Shown: piece by piece, positions 10,890-21,953 of the stretch
Layout of the letters: each line of letters opens with the position of its first letter
Numbering within the stretch: position 1 is the stretch's first letter
NCBI GenBank assembly: GCA_022495995.1
Contig: JAFEMH010002444.1
Span: 124,001 to 188,000, forward strand
Length of the DNA stretch: 64,000 nucleotides
DNA from: Adenophora triphylla var. japonica
Taxonomy: Eukaryota > Streptophyta > Magnoliopsida > Asterales > Campanulaceae
Reading direction: 5' to 3'
Program-made: the position numbers and the translations under genes
The notes under the pieces: model-generated
Seen by the model: the letters and a program-made list of their open reading frames with translations, nothing else
Told to the model about the DNA's origin: nothing
Databases searched by the model: none

Positions 10890-13448
10890 CATTCCTGAAC
10901 AAATCATCCTGCTCGACCTCAGCCTCTAGGATAGTGACTTGCCTGGCTTGATCTTCCTTGACCTCCTCCTCCTCACCATCAGAAGCTTGATCATCCTGGA
11001 TCTTCTCAATGAAAACATTAATGATCTGGGAGTCAACTGGGGAGGGACCCAAGCTGTTCGGCCTTCTCCAGAGTCCTAGGCGGCGATGACCTATAGGGCA
11101 TTTTCAAAATACGACACTAGAGAGTGCCCAGATTGGGCAAGGTCATCATAGGTATCCTGCCAGATGAGATGGGCAAGTAAGCTTACATCGACATTCAGAG
11201 TTAGATCCACCAAGGCCCTTCTGGCTAGATGAAGATAGCCATCAGAATACAAGGTGGCCATTTTATCTTCCAGGGCTTGCTTAAAGGCCGGGCTAACCTT
11301 GTATAAGGCAATGGCATCAGCAATCCGGGAAGGAAAGCTGGCCTCCAATGGCTTGTACCGGGCATTAGAGTCCTCGGCATTCTTCTTTAGCTCAGCCCTT
11401 AGCCTCTAGACTTCTTCTTGCGCGGCCTTATTAGCCTCCTCAGCTCTAGTCAACACCTCCTTGGCCACCTTCTCAACCTCCACGGCTTCTACCTTTGCCG
11501 CCTTCTGGTCATCCACCTCCTTCCTCAATGATTTTAGTAGCTCCATGGCTTTAGTCAGGTCGGCTTTATTTTTTTCTATTTGTCGATCAATCTTCTGCTC
11601 CAGGTCATCGTCGGCTTTGCTTCATATGGCCTCATACGCTGTGACCGTGGCAAGTTGCACAAAGAAGAAGAAAAGTCGATAAGAAAATATAAGTGTAAAA
11701 AATGAGAAAGGGATTGACAAAAGACGACCAAAACTTACCTTGCTCAAGAGAAGGCCTTTCCTATTGACCAAGTGCTCCCTGCTCGGTTTGGTATCAAGGT
11801 GATCGAGCAGGTCTTCGTCCATTGCCCGGTGGATGACTGGACAATCTAACCTCAGCTTTGGGCCCTTGTAAGCAAGAACGTCCAAGCCCTTGATGGTAGG
11901 AGGAAGGCATAACTATTGGGCCACCCGCTCGGCCTCGGCATATGATTTCACATGCCGAGCAGTAACCTCAGGAGAGGAGGGATCAACGTCAACCCTTTTC
12001 GAGGAAGGCTCCTCTTGCGCGACTTTTTTCCCTGGCCTTTTTTTACCAGGATTGCTTTGGCCGGCCTCGGTCTCGGCTAGACCAGTCAGTCTCAGCGCCT
12101 CCTCGCCTCCTCGGCCTGAGGGGTCAGTCCGTTGGACCCCTGCCTTTCCTCGGTCTGGGCCTCATGCCCATCATGTTCCTCCTCAACAGAAGCTCCAGTG
12201 CCTCCCACCGGCTTTAGGGGCAATGCCCCAGCCTCCTTTGTGGAAAGGACGGCTTCATAGGCAGTGGCATCCTTCCATCTTTTATTTTTTGCCGAGGACC
12301 TTGATGTCCTCCTTTTCAGCTTCATTAGAGCCTGGGGATCCAAGACCTCATCCTCCATCTGTTTGATTTGCTCCTCGGTTAAGTCTGCAAAGACGAGTAA
12401 GATAAGAGTTAATAAGAATGTCGAGGAACAAAAACAACAATTTTATCACACAAGTATAAGACCATGAAGGAAGAAAGATTACAGTCGGCCACTCCGTCCT
12501 CGGCTAAACATTTTTTATCGTATAATTTGCAGATGTTGCACTGATGATGGAATACCAGACCGGGGCGAACCCTCCAATCCGGGTAATGGTTCCCTCTAGT
12601 GACGGGGATGGGGGGCATCAAACCGTTCAAAGGCCCATACATAATGCCGGCCTACACTCAGTATCTCTGATCAACTTCCAAGCTCGACCAACATAAAGTA
12701 CCCACCTGGGCAAACTCTTCCAGTCTTTCTACTAGACAGTCACTCCACTCAAGTCTCCAACTTGCTCGGGCATGCCAAGGAACTTAGAGGGAGCAGCAAA
12801 CTGCCAACCTAGCCTGCTTTCCACTTGGATGACGTGGTTGTTCCATCCTGAAACCTTGCTCAACATGGGGAATATAAGCTTTGGACGGTTAGGGTCGCTC
12901 CTCACCACTAGGACACGGGTATCCTCTTTGTAACTCACTAGGAAAAAACTATGAAAGGCAGATTGACAAGGCTCAAAGCCTAGACTGCGACATAATACTA
13001 TAAAGTCGGTCAGGAATCTAACGGCGTTAGCTCCTATCATAGCAGAGACAACCTGCATATCCTCTAAAAAATCATAAATGAATGGTTCGAGGGGAAGACG
13101 GAGACCCAATTGGAATTGTTTATAGAAAAAAGAAACATGATTTAGACTCTACAAAAACCCTTCATGGCTTCTTTATCATGTACTGGTGCACCGGGGACAT
13201 ATATAAGTCAGTATTCCTCCCTGGATACCCAAACTTATCATGTAATTCTTTGATCATGGGCTCCCCGGCTCTGGCTGACCTAGGTCTGGGAGTGCTAGAT
13301 CTACCACATTGATACCTACCACGGCCTCTTGAATAGCCCCTAGCTTGGGCTCCTTCGACAAAGGCATCCACAATACTCCCAGATGAGGAAGGACCTGTTG
13401 AAGGACGAGCAGAAACTCTGACCTCTTCCTGTCATATCTGCTCAACAA
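10890..13448 (-). pseudogene. Antisense ORF (aORF) of the Tat-lineage element, gypsy-type transposon domain
   Basis: These pieces run opposite to gag-pol. The upstream part (13448 down to 12732) has MIKELHDKFGYPG, then, after a frame change near 13110-13160, LGLRLPLEPFIYDFLEDMQV, a span with FLTDFIVLCRSLGFEP and KVSGWNNHVIQVE. This matches the 'putative gypsy type transposon' domain (Transposase_28-like) found in antisense ORFs of Grande, RIRE2 and Retand. The downstream part (12358 to about 10890) is charged: KLKRRTSRSSAKNKRWKDA at 12092-12358, then helical Ala/Glu/Lys-rich pieces at 11622-11885 and 11091-11348. Frames are broken, so I call it a pseudogene. Its function in such elements is unknown. 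Confidence 0.7.
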
Positions 13449-14412
13449 ATAATGGAATCAGATTTTGGATAAGGCATTGTTAAAGATGAGGACGAGGAAG
13501 CATCCCTCCTAGTCTTACTTATCAATGTCGAGGAGGGATTCTTACCCAACAATGGACGTTACAGGTGATTAGACTTCAAGTAGTACAAATTGATGTGGTT
13601 GAGGATTTCAGTCCAACCTTGGAACAAAACGACATTTGGGGAGTCTATGTAAAGCCGATCAATCTAAACCAACTATGATAACCGACGTCGTTTCTAGGGG
13701 ATTGATACCTTGCCATGATTTCCCCAATCTCATTCAAACTTCACATCATCCATAACCATCGATACGTTGGTAAATTTGAAGGTTTTTGGTATGATAACAG
13801 TAAAGGGCATTTGGATTACTTCTCCACGTCCTAGCCATGTCGACAATCTAAGGAGAAATGGTTACAAAGGAAGTTTCTGGAATCACGACATGAACAACAA
13901 TGACGGTTTTCAAAGCTCAAGCAAAACCTAGGTAAAATTCGTGTGCAAAACCCAGAAAATCGAAGGAAATCCGAGATGTGAGAAAGAAATTATACCTGAT
14001 TGAAAGGTAGGGAAGAAAACCACGGAAGATCAAGCTTAAAATCGCAAATATTGAACCAAGAAACGTCAAGAAATCGCTAGAAAATTGTTGCACCTTATAG
14101 CTCTCTCTCAAATATCAACAGTGATAAAAGATTGAAAATGTATCGGGTTTGGCCTTTTATACCAAAATCCGAACGGGTATGGGTCGTTTGAACCGGGTTG
14201 AGGCGTATTTCCTCCCCCCTCATTAATGGTTCTAGCAGGTTCCCAAGAATAATGTCCCGTCAATAATTAATGGGCCCGTCTACCAACGTGTAATAACTGG
14301 CGGATAAATGATTACAACCTCGTAATTCAAGAAAAACCTTTACATATTCGTAAAAACCGAAGACGTGCACCACTTCCTACTCGGCAAAGCCAACTAGAAA
14401 GTCGGGGGCCAA

Positions 14413-15014
14413 TGAACTGTATAAATCGAGTACAACCATGGGCCATAAACCGGGCAAGGCCTTGGGCCGAAAAGTAATATGACGACCATCGCCTATCAGG
14501 CACACCAATAGTCGACCAAGACATATTCAACTGACGACCAGCGTCTATCAGGCTCCTATTATGACAAGGGAAATTGGTTTCCCTACCATTGGTCACCTCC
14601 TTGCCCGGCATACACATATGTCGACCAACACTTTATGCCGAGTAGCAAGCCTCCTAGTAATACGTCCAGAAAGCTCTTCTAATCCTACTACAATAAGGAC
14701 TGTGAAAAATTAGGATCTGAGTAGGATTTGACTCCTTATCTCACCTAACTTGCTATATAAGGCAAGACTTTATATCCTATGCCTATAAATACCAGTCATA
14801 ATTCACATAATTTTGATACACGCATATTTGACTCTAGACTATTGTCAATTGATTTGCTCTATATAATACAAATAATTACTCTAACGTCGGAGGGCATTCG
14901 CCGGTGAAGTCCCGACTTAATTTACGTGTTTGTTTATATTTTTCAGGCTATTCAAACATCCAGAATACAACATATACCTGAATTTGGGCTGATATGACGT
15001 TTTTGACATCATCA
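14413..15014 (+). repeat. 3' LTR of the Tat-lineage element
   Basis: This 602-bp LTR starts TGAACTGTATAAATCGAGTA, aligned base for base with the 5' LTR start, and ends ACATCATCA. A purine tract (AAAGTCGGGGGCC) lies just upstream at about 14399-14410. The copies differ by many substitutions and small indels, so the insertion is old. Confidence 0.9.
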
Positions 15015-15255
15015 AATGTAAGTATATATATATTTTCAAAATAATAATAAATGTATATTTTAAGCACAATTAGTAGTAGCAGCGTATATACATAAATATT
15101 TCTAACGATTTTCCATATCTCATTTAATTGCAAATGTAATTACTCCCTCCAGTCCAAAATATATGTCATTTTAGTACCTAAAATTTGGTCCCAAACACAT
15201 GTCGTTTTGAACTTAAAAAAAAGTTTTTAAATACCAAATTTGGCCCTACATTATA

Positions 15256-15552
15256 CTCCCTCCGTCCCGCTCGATGTGTCTCAAAATGAGAACGGCGCGA
15301 AAATTAAGGAAAGTGAGGTAAGAAAGAGAAAATGTTAAATGTTGTGAGTATGAAAAATTAAATAGGAGAGAGAATGAGTGGGAGGAATAGTTAGGAGAGA
15401 GAATGTTGTGAGTGTAAAAGTAAAGTCGGAGAGAGAATGAGTGGGGTAGGAAGAATATAAAAATAATAAAAAATTTCCATTTTGGAATTGAAACACTTTA
15501 AATGGGACGCCCAAAAAGAAAAGTTGAGACACTTCAAGCGGGTCGGAGGGAG
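15256..15552. mobile_element. Stowaway MITE (nested)
   Basis: This 297-bp element has ends CTCCCTCCGTCCCGC and CGGAGGGAG, and its inverted similarity extends about 29 bp inward. TA duplications lie at 15254-15255 and 15553-15554. It sits inside the older Stowaway. Confidence 0.88.
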
Positions 15553-15629
15553 TAACTTGTTTCACTAAATTAATTGTACTTTCTTATGAAGTAATGAACG
15601 AGAGAAATAATATACTAGTATAAGGTAGA

Positions 15630-16346
15630 TGTTTGGGGTGAAAAATCTCATAGCACCACATCTACATCCTGAAGATAACATCTTGAGTTTATGTCTTCCA
15701 TTTTACATAATGGATAAAATCAGCTACATCTTGCAACTTGAAGGCTTCAACATGCTGACAACTTGAATCAACATGTTGACTTTTTTTTACATGTTGACTT
15801 TACATGTTGATTTTACATCCTGACACCCTGAGCTGACAACCTGAGCTGACATCCTGAGTCGACAAACTGCAAGACAGTTACCAGATCCTATTTTTCAGGT
15901 AACACTTACGCAAAAAGTGGAGCACGATCAACAATAAATGTGGCCTAATGAAAGACGACCTAGTCAATGGAAGATTCCAAGTGATCAACATTAGTCCAAG
16001 CCAAGGATAACTCATAACTAACTCCCCGAGAATTATGGCTCTGCAGCTTGGTTTTCGACTTTTTACCTTAGTATAAATAGAGCACACATTTATGTAAGAC
16101 ACACTCACTTCCCATTGTAACACTCACGGCTCAAACTCTATTTCTCTCTGTATCTTCCACTCACTCGTTGTACTTCCACCATAGATTAATAAAATTCCAT
16201 CATTCGAGGTTTTATGCCGGCGAACAAGTTGTTCAAGGGCTTTCCTCGTTAAATACCTTGTCTATTTGATCTCGATTCACTTAGCAATTATATTCCATTT
16301 TACCCAATTGTATTTCTTAGTTAAATTGCAAAATTTGACCAAAACA
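15630..16346 (+). repeat. 5' LTR of the gag-only element
   Basis: The promoter box GTATAAATAG is at 16071-16080 and an AATAAAA signal is near 16188. It differs from the 3' LTR by one T in a T run; no other difference was seen by eye. Confidence 0.93.
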
Positions 16347-16382
16347 ATTTGGCGCCGTCCGTGGGAAATTTTGGTTTTTTAA

Positions 16383-17700
16383 TTGTTTAAAGAACTCGAG
16401 ATGTCTACTGGAATGTCGTTGGGTATGTCTTTCGTTGGTTTGAGGTCGACTGTGGAGACCATTCCAATTGTGACGAGCGTGCAAGCATCAACTCAGAGCA
16501 TTGGTGGGGTGTCGCGTCCTATTCAAGTTCAAGATGGAACAACCACAATCACACCGCAGGAGATCCCACTTGACATTGCTTCCAACCTGACCGCCATGCT
16601 GCGCGAAATGAGGAGTCAAGTGGCAGTTCAGAACGATACGTCTACCATGTTGATGAACCAAGTTGCTAGGTTGCAGCAGGAGATGGTCTCTCTTCAAAAT
16701 GGGACGCCGAGGGCACCGCAGACTAGCATTCCTAGCATCTTCCAGTTTGTCGCTCCAAATGCACCATCTGCTCCATTCACTCCTTATCAACCTAGAAGGC
16801 TTGCTTTTGGAAATGAAGCTGCAGGAACATCAGGATTTGGAGGAATAACTCCGACTACCAGCTTGGTTACAGAGAGCACTATAGTTCATCCTGAAACAGT
16901 CATGCCAACTGCAACAACATTTGTGACTCCCACCTCGATAGTAACAGGAAGTGTTAACCCCCAATTTGATTTTAATCCTTTCAATAATACACAATTTGCA
17001 GCTAACCATGATGCAGGTAGCCTACTTGGTAGACAAATACAGGAATTGAAGGAGCTTATCATGAGCATTCCTGGAATGATTCTCCCCTACAACCAGGCTT
17101 CACCAACTTGCTATAATGAATCTCGTTTCACTCCTGCCATTGCCAATGTGGTCATTCCTAAGAAATTCAGTCCACCCCATATGAAGCAGTATGATGGTAC
17201 AACCGACCCGGCAGAGCATGTTGCACTTTATCAAGAGAAGATGGATGTTGTCCACATTCCACCTCAATATAGAGAGGCTTGTTTTTGCAGGGGCTTCGGG
17301 TCAACTCTTACTGGAGCAGCTTTAAGATGGCTCATCAACCAGCCATTGGGTTCCATTGGATCTTATGCTCAACTTGTTAATATGTTTACTAATCAATTTT
17401 CTTGCAATAGGGTCTTTGAAAAGCTAACTAGTGATCTCTACAGGATAGTACAACAACCTGATGAATCTCTGAAGGACTACTTGAGCAGGTTCAATAAGGA
17501 GGCTGTAGACATCCCCAACTTGGACACTGTTACAGCTATTGAAGCCTCAGGATGGGACTTAAGAAGGACTCGCCGTATTATGATGACTTAGTCATGACAC
17601 CATGCAAGAGGTCGGATGAAATCAAAACCAGAGCATCTAGATTTATCGGAGTTGGAAGAAGATAGGCTCATGCAGATTATTAATCAACGGGTTGGAAAGG
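16383..17700 (+). pseudogene. gag of the non-autonomous Ty3-type element
   Basis: The frame opens at 16383, with a better Met at 16401 (MSTGMSLGMS), and is intact for about 390 codons to 17591. A Gln-rich helical stretch (LTAMLREMRSQ...LQQEMVSLQ) comes first. The capsid-type domain follows from about residue 260 (PKKFSPPHMKQYDGTTDPAE, CFCRGFGSTLTGAALRWL, DESLKDYLSRFNKEAVDIPN). Near 17547 a lost base shifts the frame. The usual continuation (GLKKDSP, YYDDLVMTPC, EIKTRASRFI) is readable in the next frame to about 17690. No zinc knuckle remains. Confidence 0.8.
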
Positions 17701-17780
17701 GGGCATGCCGATGTCAATTATAGATGGTCCCACAATTCTTAGAAGTTGATATGCGGTGCATCTCAAGCCGTACTTCATGT
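17700..17780 (+). pseudogene. Remnant of the integrase C-terminus
   Basis: Right after the gag remnant, one frame reads YAVHLKPYFM followed by TAA at about 17777-17779. This is the usual last motif of a Ty3 pol polyprotein. The junction therefore joins the end of gag directly to the end of pol, the mark of a large internal deletion. Confidence 0.6.
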
Positions 17781-17901
17781 AAGTTATAGCTTGTCAACCT
17801 TAATTCGTAAAAATCAGTATGCATTTATATTGCTTTATTTCAATTATGTTGTTTCAATTTGATTTATCTTCATCAAACATCTACTGACTTAAGCATCGGA
17901 G

Positions 17902-17924
17902 GGGTGTTAGCTAAGCTAACACCC
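17902..17924 (+). repeat. Short perfect hairpin in the gag-only element
   Basis: GGGTGTTAGC, a TAA loop, then GCTAACACCC gives a 10-bp perfect stem in the 3' untranslated region. It looks like a possible RNA structure or terminator-like element; its role is unknown. Confidence 0.5.
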
Positions 17925-18723
17925 ACCCCTAACATATGTTTGTTTTGCAAGGCAATGCAAATCGCCGACTTAAGTCAACATGTTCAATATGTTCAGACGA
18001 TTCACTGAGTTTACAATCTGGTTGTTCAAAAGTCAACTTGCTGTCAATCGAGTAGATGAAAACTCAAGTTGTTTAATGCCCATGTAAGCGCTGCAATGTC
18101 AAAATTTATACAACCATTTCTCAGGTTCAAACTCAGGTTTTAAAGGTTTTCGCCTTTCAAAGGTTTAAAGGTTTTACACCTTTCTTATGTGTTTAAGGTT
18201 TCTACACCTTCGCCCGTGCGCACGTTTTTCGCATTCGATCAGGTTGCAAGTTGGCCAGTGTATTTTATACATAATGATTACCTTCTTGCACCTAATCAAA
18301 TTGTGAACTCAAGATATTTACAACTGGTTGTAGCATTTACATGTTACCAAACGTACACAAGGTTTTGAAGATAAACATCTTTTCATCATGATTCCCAACC
18401 TGTAACATCAACATGTTACCCTTAGAATCCTAATCGTACGACCAGTCTATTATCAAAATACCAAAAAGGATCAAACACACTGATCATACAATGGGAAACG
18501 TCCATAAGTTTAACCATGCTATCAAAATTACAACCTAACATGTCCAAAAAGACATGTTGCAAATGAATAAAAACTGTTTTTAAAGACAATTATCCTATTC
18601 TTCGTCTTTCTCTTTGCTTTTTGTAGGATCAATTGCATCTTGGAGCTTTTATCACCTACATCGACTATTATGGAAATTTCTTGAATTTCTATGTTCGCTC
18701 AATTCAAAAAATTTGGGGGCAAT

Positions 18724-19439
18724 TGTTTGGGGTGAAAAATCTCATAGCACCACATCTACATCCTGAAGATAACATCTTGAGTTTATGTCTTCCATTTTAC
18801 ATAATGGATAAAATCAGCTACATCTTGCAACTTGAAGGCTTCAACATGCTGACAACTTGAATCAACATGTTGACTTTTTTTACATGTTGACTTTACATGT
18901 TGATTTTACATCCTGACACCCTGAGCTGACAACCTGAGCTGACATCCTGAGTCGACAAACTGCAAGACAGTTACCAGATCCTATTTTTCAGGTAACACTT
19001 ACGCAAAAAGTGGAGCACGATCAACAATAAATGTGGCCTAATGAAAGACGACCTAGTCAATGGAAGATTCCAAGTGATCAACATTAGTCCAAGCCAAGGA
19101 TAACTCATAACTAACTCCCCGAGAATTATGGCTCTGCAGCTTGGTTTTCGACTTTTTACCTTAGTATAAATAGAGCACACATTTATGTAAGACACACTCA
19201 CTTCCCATTGTAACACTCACGGCTCAAACTCTATTTCTCTCTGTATCTTCCACTCACTCGTTGTACTTCCACCATAGATTAATAAAATTCCATCATTCGA
19301 GGTTTTATGCCGGCGAACAAGTTGTTCAAGGGCTTTCCTCGTTAAATACCTTGTCTATTTGATCTCGATTCACTTAGCAATTATATTCCATTTTACCCAA
19401 TTGTATTTCTTAGTTAAATTGCAAAATTTGACCAAAACA
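18724..19439 (+). repeat. 3' LTR of the gag-only element
   Basis: This is a 716-bp copy of 15630-16346 with one T fewer in the T run near 18880. Such close identity indicates a very recent insertion. Confidence 0.93.
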
Positions 19440-19544
19440 GTAGATTAGGTACTTATTTAATAAAGTTATAGTAATAATTACATTTTTTTAAATTTGTGAA
19501 AACCTTCAAATGATATGTATTTTGGACTAGAGGGAGTGCAAAAA

Positions 19545-19985
19545 TGGTGATTGACAACGGGGTAATACAAGTTACAGAAAAAGTCACAAAATTTGATTTA
19601 TAAACGGATAAAATGATGTGTCATAATTTTTTGTTGATGCCTTTAATTAGAGTGTGAATGATTTGATGTAAGCAATAAAAAATTGTTACCTTGTATTTAT
19701 CTTTTATATACTTCTTTTATTCCCCTAGCTTTGCCCTTGACAACGAGGGTGTTTGTTGCACAAAAAATATCATCCATCATTTAGGGATATTTTTTTGAAA
19801 CATTGACATTTATTCGGAGATAGATATAATTTCATATGTAACTAAAATTAAGAGGTAGTATTTCCTCTGTCCTAAGTGTTTTAGGTTTTTTTTTTCATTG
19901 AATACAAAAATACTTAGGTATTTTTGTACCAAAAAAGTACTATATCAAATTTTAAGTATTTTGTTTAGTATATGTATATAATATA
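19545..19985. other. AT-rich flank, possible decayed MITE pieces
   Basis: There is no gene. A phrase TTCCTCTGTCCTAAGTGTTT near 19861 resembles a decayed Stowaway end, but no partner end was found. Confidence 0.35.
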
Positions 19986-20267
19986 CTCCCTCCGTCCCAC
20001 GTGAATGCAAACTTATTTCTATTTTGGTCCGTCCCACGTAAATGCAAACTGCCCAAAATGAAAACAAATTTATTATTTTATATTCACCCTATCCCACCCA
20101 CTCATTCTCTCTCTTCATTTTCCACCATACAATTTATTCAACCAACCTACTATTAACTCCACTCATTCTCTCTCTTCATTTCCTACCACACATTTTCATT
20201 ATCTTAATAATATTTCTTAGTTATTGTGCCCAAGAAAATGGTTTACATTCACATGGGACGGAGGGAG
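19986..20267. mobile_element. Stowaway MITE, inverted partner of 23552-23833
   Basis: This 282-bp element has ends CTCCCTCCGTCCCA and GGGACGGAGGGAG and TA duplications at 19984-19985 and 20268-20269. The sequence CCGTCCCACGTRAATGCAAAC occurs twice near the left end. Confidence 0.9.
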
Positions 20268-20542
20268 TACTTAATTATCACTAGAGAGTCAGCTATATAA
20301 CTTGTTCTTGTGTTTTTTTTTTTTTTTTTTTTTTAAATATTGTTCTTAAAAACTGGTGCATGGATTGTTTAATTACCACCAATTACTATTGAAATTCACA
20401 TAAAAACCTAGCAGTGAATTTAGAAATTTTACTAAATTGGACATTCAGTAGAAAATAGAAGTGTATAGAAGAAGAAAAAACAATCAAAACAACAAAATTA
20501 AAAGTATAGTTAAATGTAGAGGCTTTTGCAACTGTAATGGCC

Positions 20543-20578
20543 AGCATCTTGCTGCAACGCACGTTGCAGCAAAATGCT
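20543..20578. repeat. Near-perfect 36-bp palindrome in the phosphatase copy 2 intron
   Basis: Arms AGCATCTTGCTGCAACG and CGTTGCAGCAAAATGCT pair at 16 of 17 positions around a 2-base centre. It sits 39 bp past the splice donor of the phosphatase exon. Confidence 0.7.
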
Positions 20579-20616
20579 CACAACAACAGTTTCAAATCCA
20601 ATATGGAGATTCATAC

Positions 20617-21163
20617 CAAACGCACAATGCACGAAAACAGGCGTATTTCGAGCCCTCTTTCGACAAGCCCAGTCAACAGCATGCTCAATCGCTACCACAT
20701 CCGGCGACAAAGAATCCCACGTCGGAACACACAAATAACCCCGCCCCACCACCTCCAACTTCCTCGGCAACTCATTTGTACAATCAACAACAGCAGGCTC
20801 ACCAGGCGGCAATTTCTCAAACGAAGAAGGCCACCCGCCAACATACAAACCCTCACTAACTTCACTATACGGAGCTTGTCCGCTATTCGATCTCATAAAC
20901 TCCGTCACCCAACGGGTCAAGAACAAGTAAGGACTAAAGATTATTGTGGACCAAATTGGGAAACTCCCATTTGAGTTCTTGCATAATAACAATGGGAGAT
21001 TGATTGAAGGGTGTGAAGCAATTGAAAGTATGGACATAATCAAAGATGCATATAGGAAGGAGATTGATAATAATAGTGTGACTCCAAGTTTAACGAGGCA
21101 TGAGAAAAAGATTAAAAATGTAATTGCCAAAATTGCTAGTATGAATGATAGTCCTGTGGCCAT
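20617..21163 (-). pseudogene. Dual-specificity phosphatase-like protein, exon 1 (copy 2)
   Basis: This is a duplicate of the exon at 1212-1758 with the same length, 547 bp. The start MATGLSFILAILAI was chosen because it aligns with copy 1; an upstream Met at 21226 would add 21 residues. The N-terminus is hydrophobic. It keeps SEGLYVGGWPSS, AVVDCTNELPRKL, VPTWD and VFVHCAFG, and the reading ends at the donor TTTG|GTATGA, exactly where copy 1 ends. No second half of the catalytic loop was found in the non-transposon sequence between 20616 and 1862 on this strand. It is therefore either a truncated duplicate or has a very long intron containing the elements at 3-19 kb. Expression and function are unknown. 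Confidence 0.6.
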
Positions 21164-21517
21164 TTCTATGGGAAGGGGGTAAAGTTTAGTTGAAGAAGAT
21201 GAACATATGTATGTACATATACACATATATATACATTAATAAGAAAATGAAAATTTAAATTAATTATTTTTATTATCAATGTTTAGTTTATATGGGGTAG
21301 TAATTAAATAATTTATAAATTTCTTTTTAATTATGGATTATTTTTTGTACTACTCACTTTGTCTTGGTTTATTCCAAAAAGAACAATATCTTCAAAAGCT
21401 TCACTAATTAAATGAGACAATTTTTTATTGGTCGAGGGAATATATTTTGTATGGTACAAGTATGGACAATATTAATGAAGTCACTAAACACCACTTATAA
21501 ACCCTCTATCTCAAATA
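21164..21517. other. AT-rich spacer upstream of phosphatase copy 2
   Basis: This holds the presumed promoter side of the minus-strand phosphatase copy and alternating TA steps (about 21200-21240). A weak Stowaway-like end near 21350 has no convincing partner. Confidence 0.35.
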
Positions 21518-21701
21518 CTCACTCCGCCCCTGAAAGATTGTCTCATTTGTCATTTTGACTTGTCTCAAAAAGTATGTCCCATTTCTAAATTTAGGTATGA
21601 ATGTTAGTGCAAATCTACTAAGGTACAAGAAGATGAAGCTCTTCCTTAATAATTGTAAAATGTACAACAACAACAGGACAATCTTTTAGGGAAGGAGGGA
21701 G
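21518..21701. mobile_element. Short Stowaway-like MITE
   Basis: Ends CTCACTCCGCCCCTGAAAGA and AATCTTTTAGGGAAGGAGGGAG are inverted and related, with TA on both sides. It is 184 bp long and shorter than its neighbours. Confidence 0.65.
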
Positions 21702-21953
21702 TAATTAGTTTATAAAAATATTGTCTTTTAATGATGATTTGAGAAGATAAGCATAGGCTAATGGGTCTCAATTTCTTTAATTTTTCCATCTTTTGTGGTT
21801 GAATATACGTGATCTCATTTATCGATATAATTCAATGATTGAGATCAAATTATATTAAGACTTTGTCACTTAAAATAACTTAACATTGACCATTAGAAGG
21901 TATCATTTAGCTTATACAAACACAAGTTTTTTAACACAAAATTAAAATTGTAA

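Larger units (their letters stand above)
3105..15014 (+). mobile_element. Ty3-type LTR retrotransposon, Tat lineage (decayed, full length)
   Basis: The element is bounded by TG...CA LTRs and a perfect 5-bp duplication aatgt (3100-3104 and 15015-15019). The order is LTR, gag, protease, reverse transcriptase, RNase H, a second RNase H, integrase, tandem repeats, antisense ORF, LTR. The second RNase H and the antisense ORF point to the Tat (Retand/Ogre-like) lineage. The reading frames carry many stops and frameshifts and the LTRs have diverged visibly, so it is old and cannot move by itself. Confidence 0.93.
15630..19439 (+). mobile_element. Non-autonomous Ty3-type LTR element carrying only gag (TR-GAG-like)
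   Basis: The element is bounded by TG...CA LTRs of 717 and 716 bp and the duplication gtaga (15625-15629 and 19440-19444). A primer site TGGCGCCGTCCGTGGG follows the 5' LTR at 16350, and a purine tract (TTTGGGGGCAA) precedes the 3' LTR. The interior holds a gag frame, but protease, RT and RNase H are missing. It must have used proteins made by another element. Confidence 0.93.
15143..19536. mobile_element. Stowaway MITE split by two later insertions
   Basis: The left end CTCCCTCCAGTCCAAAATAT (15143) and the right end (inverse CTCCCTCTAGTCCAAAATAC, ending at 19536) belong together. Removing the inner Stowaway (15256-15552) and the LTR element (15630-19439) leaves about 282 bp, a normal Stowaway length. 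TA stands on the left, while the right flank is TG, a decayed duplication. Confidence 0.75.

Noticed and set aside
12409..12642. Zinc-finger gene suggested by HHQCNICKLYDKKC
   Set aside because: Spacing fits no clear zinc-binding domain and the piece is part of the broken antisense region of the Tat-lineage element.
15878..19216. Two identical 81-codon ORFs (15878-16123 and 18971-19216, minus)
   Set aside because: They lie at the same place in the two LTRs of one element, so identity comes from the LTR copy and not from a gene family.
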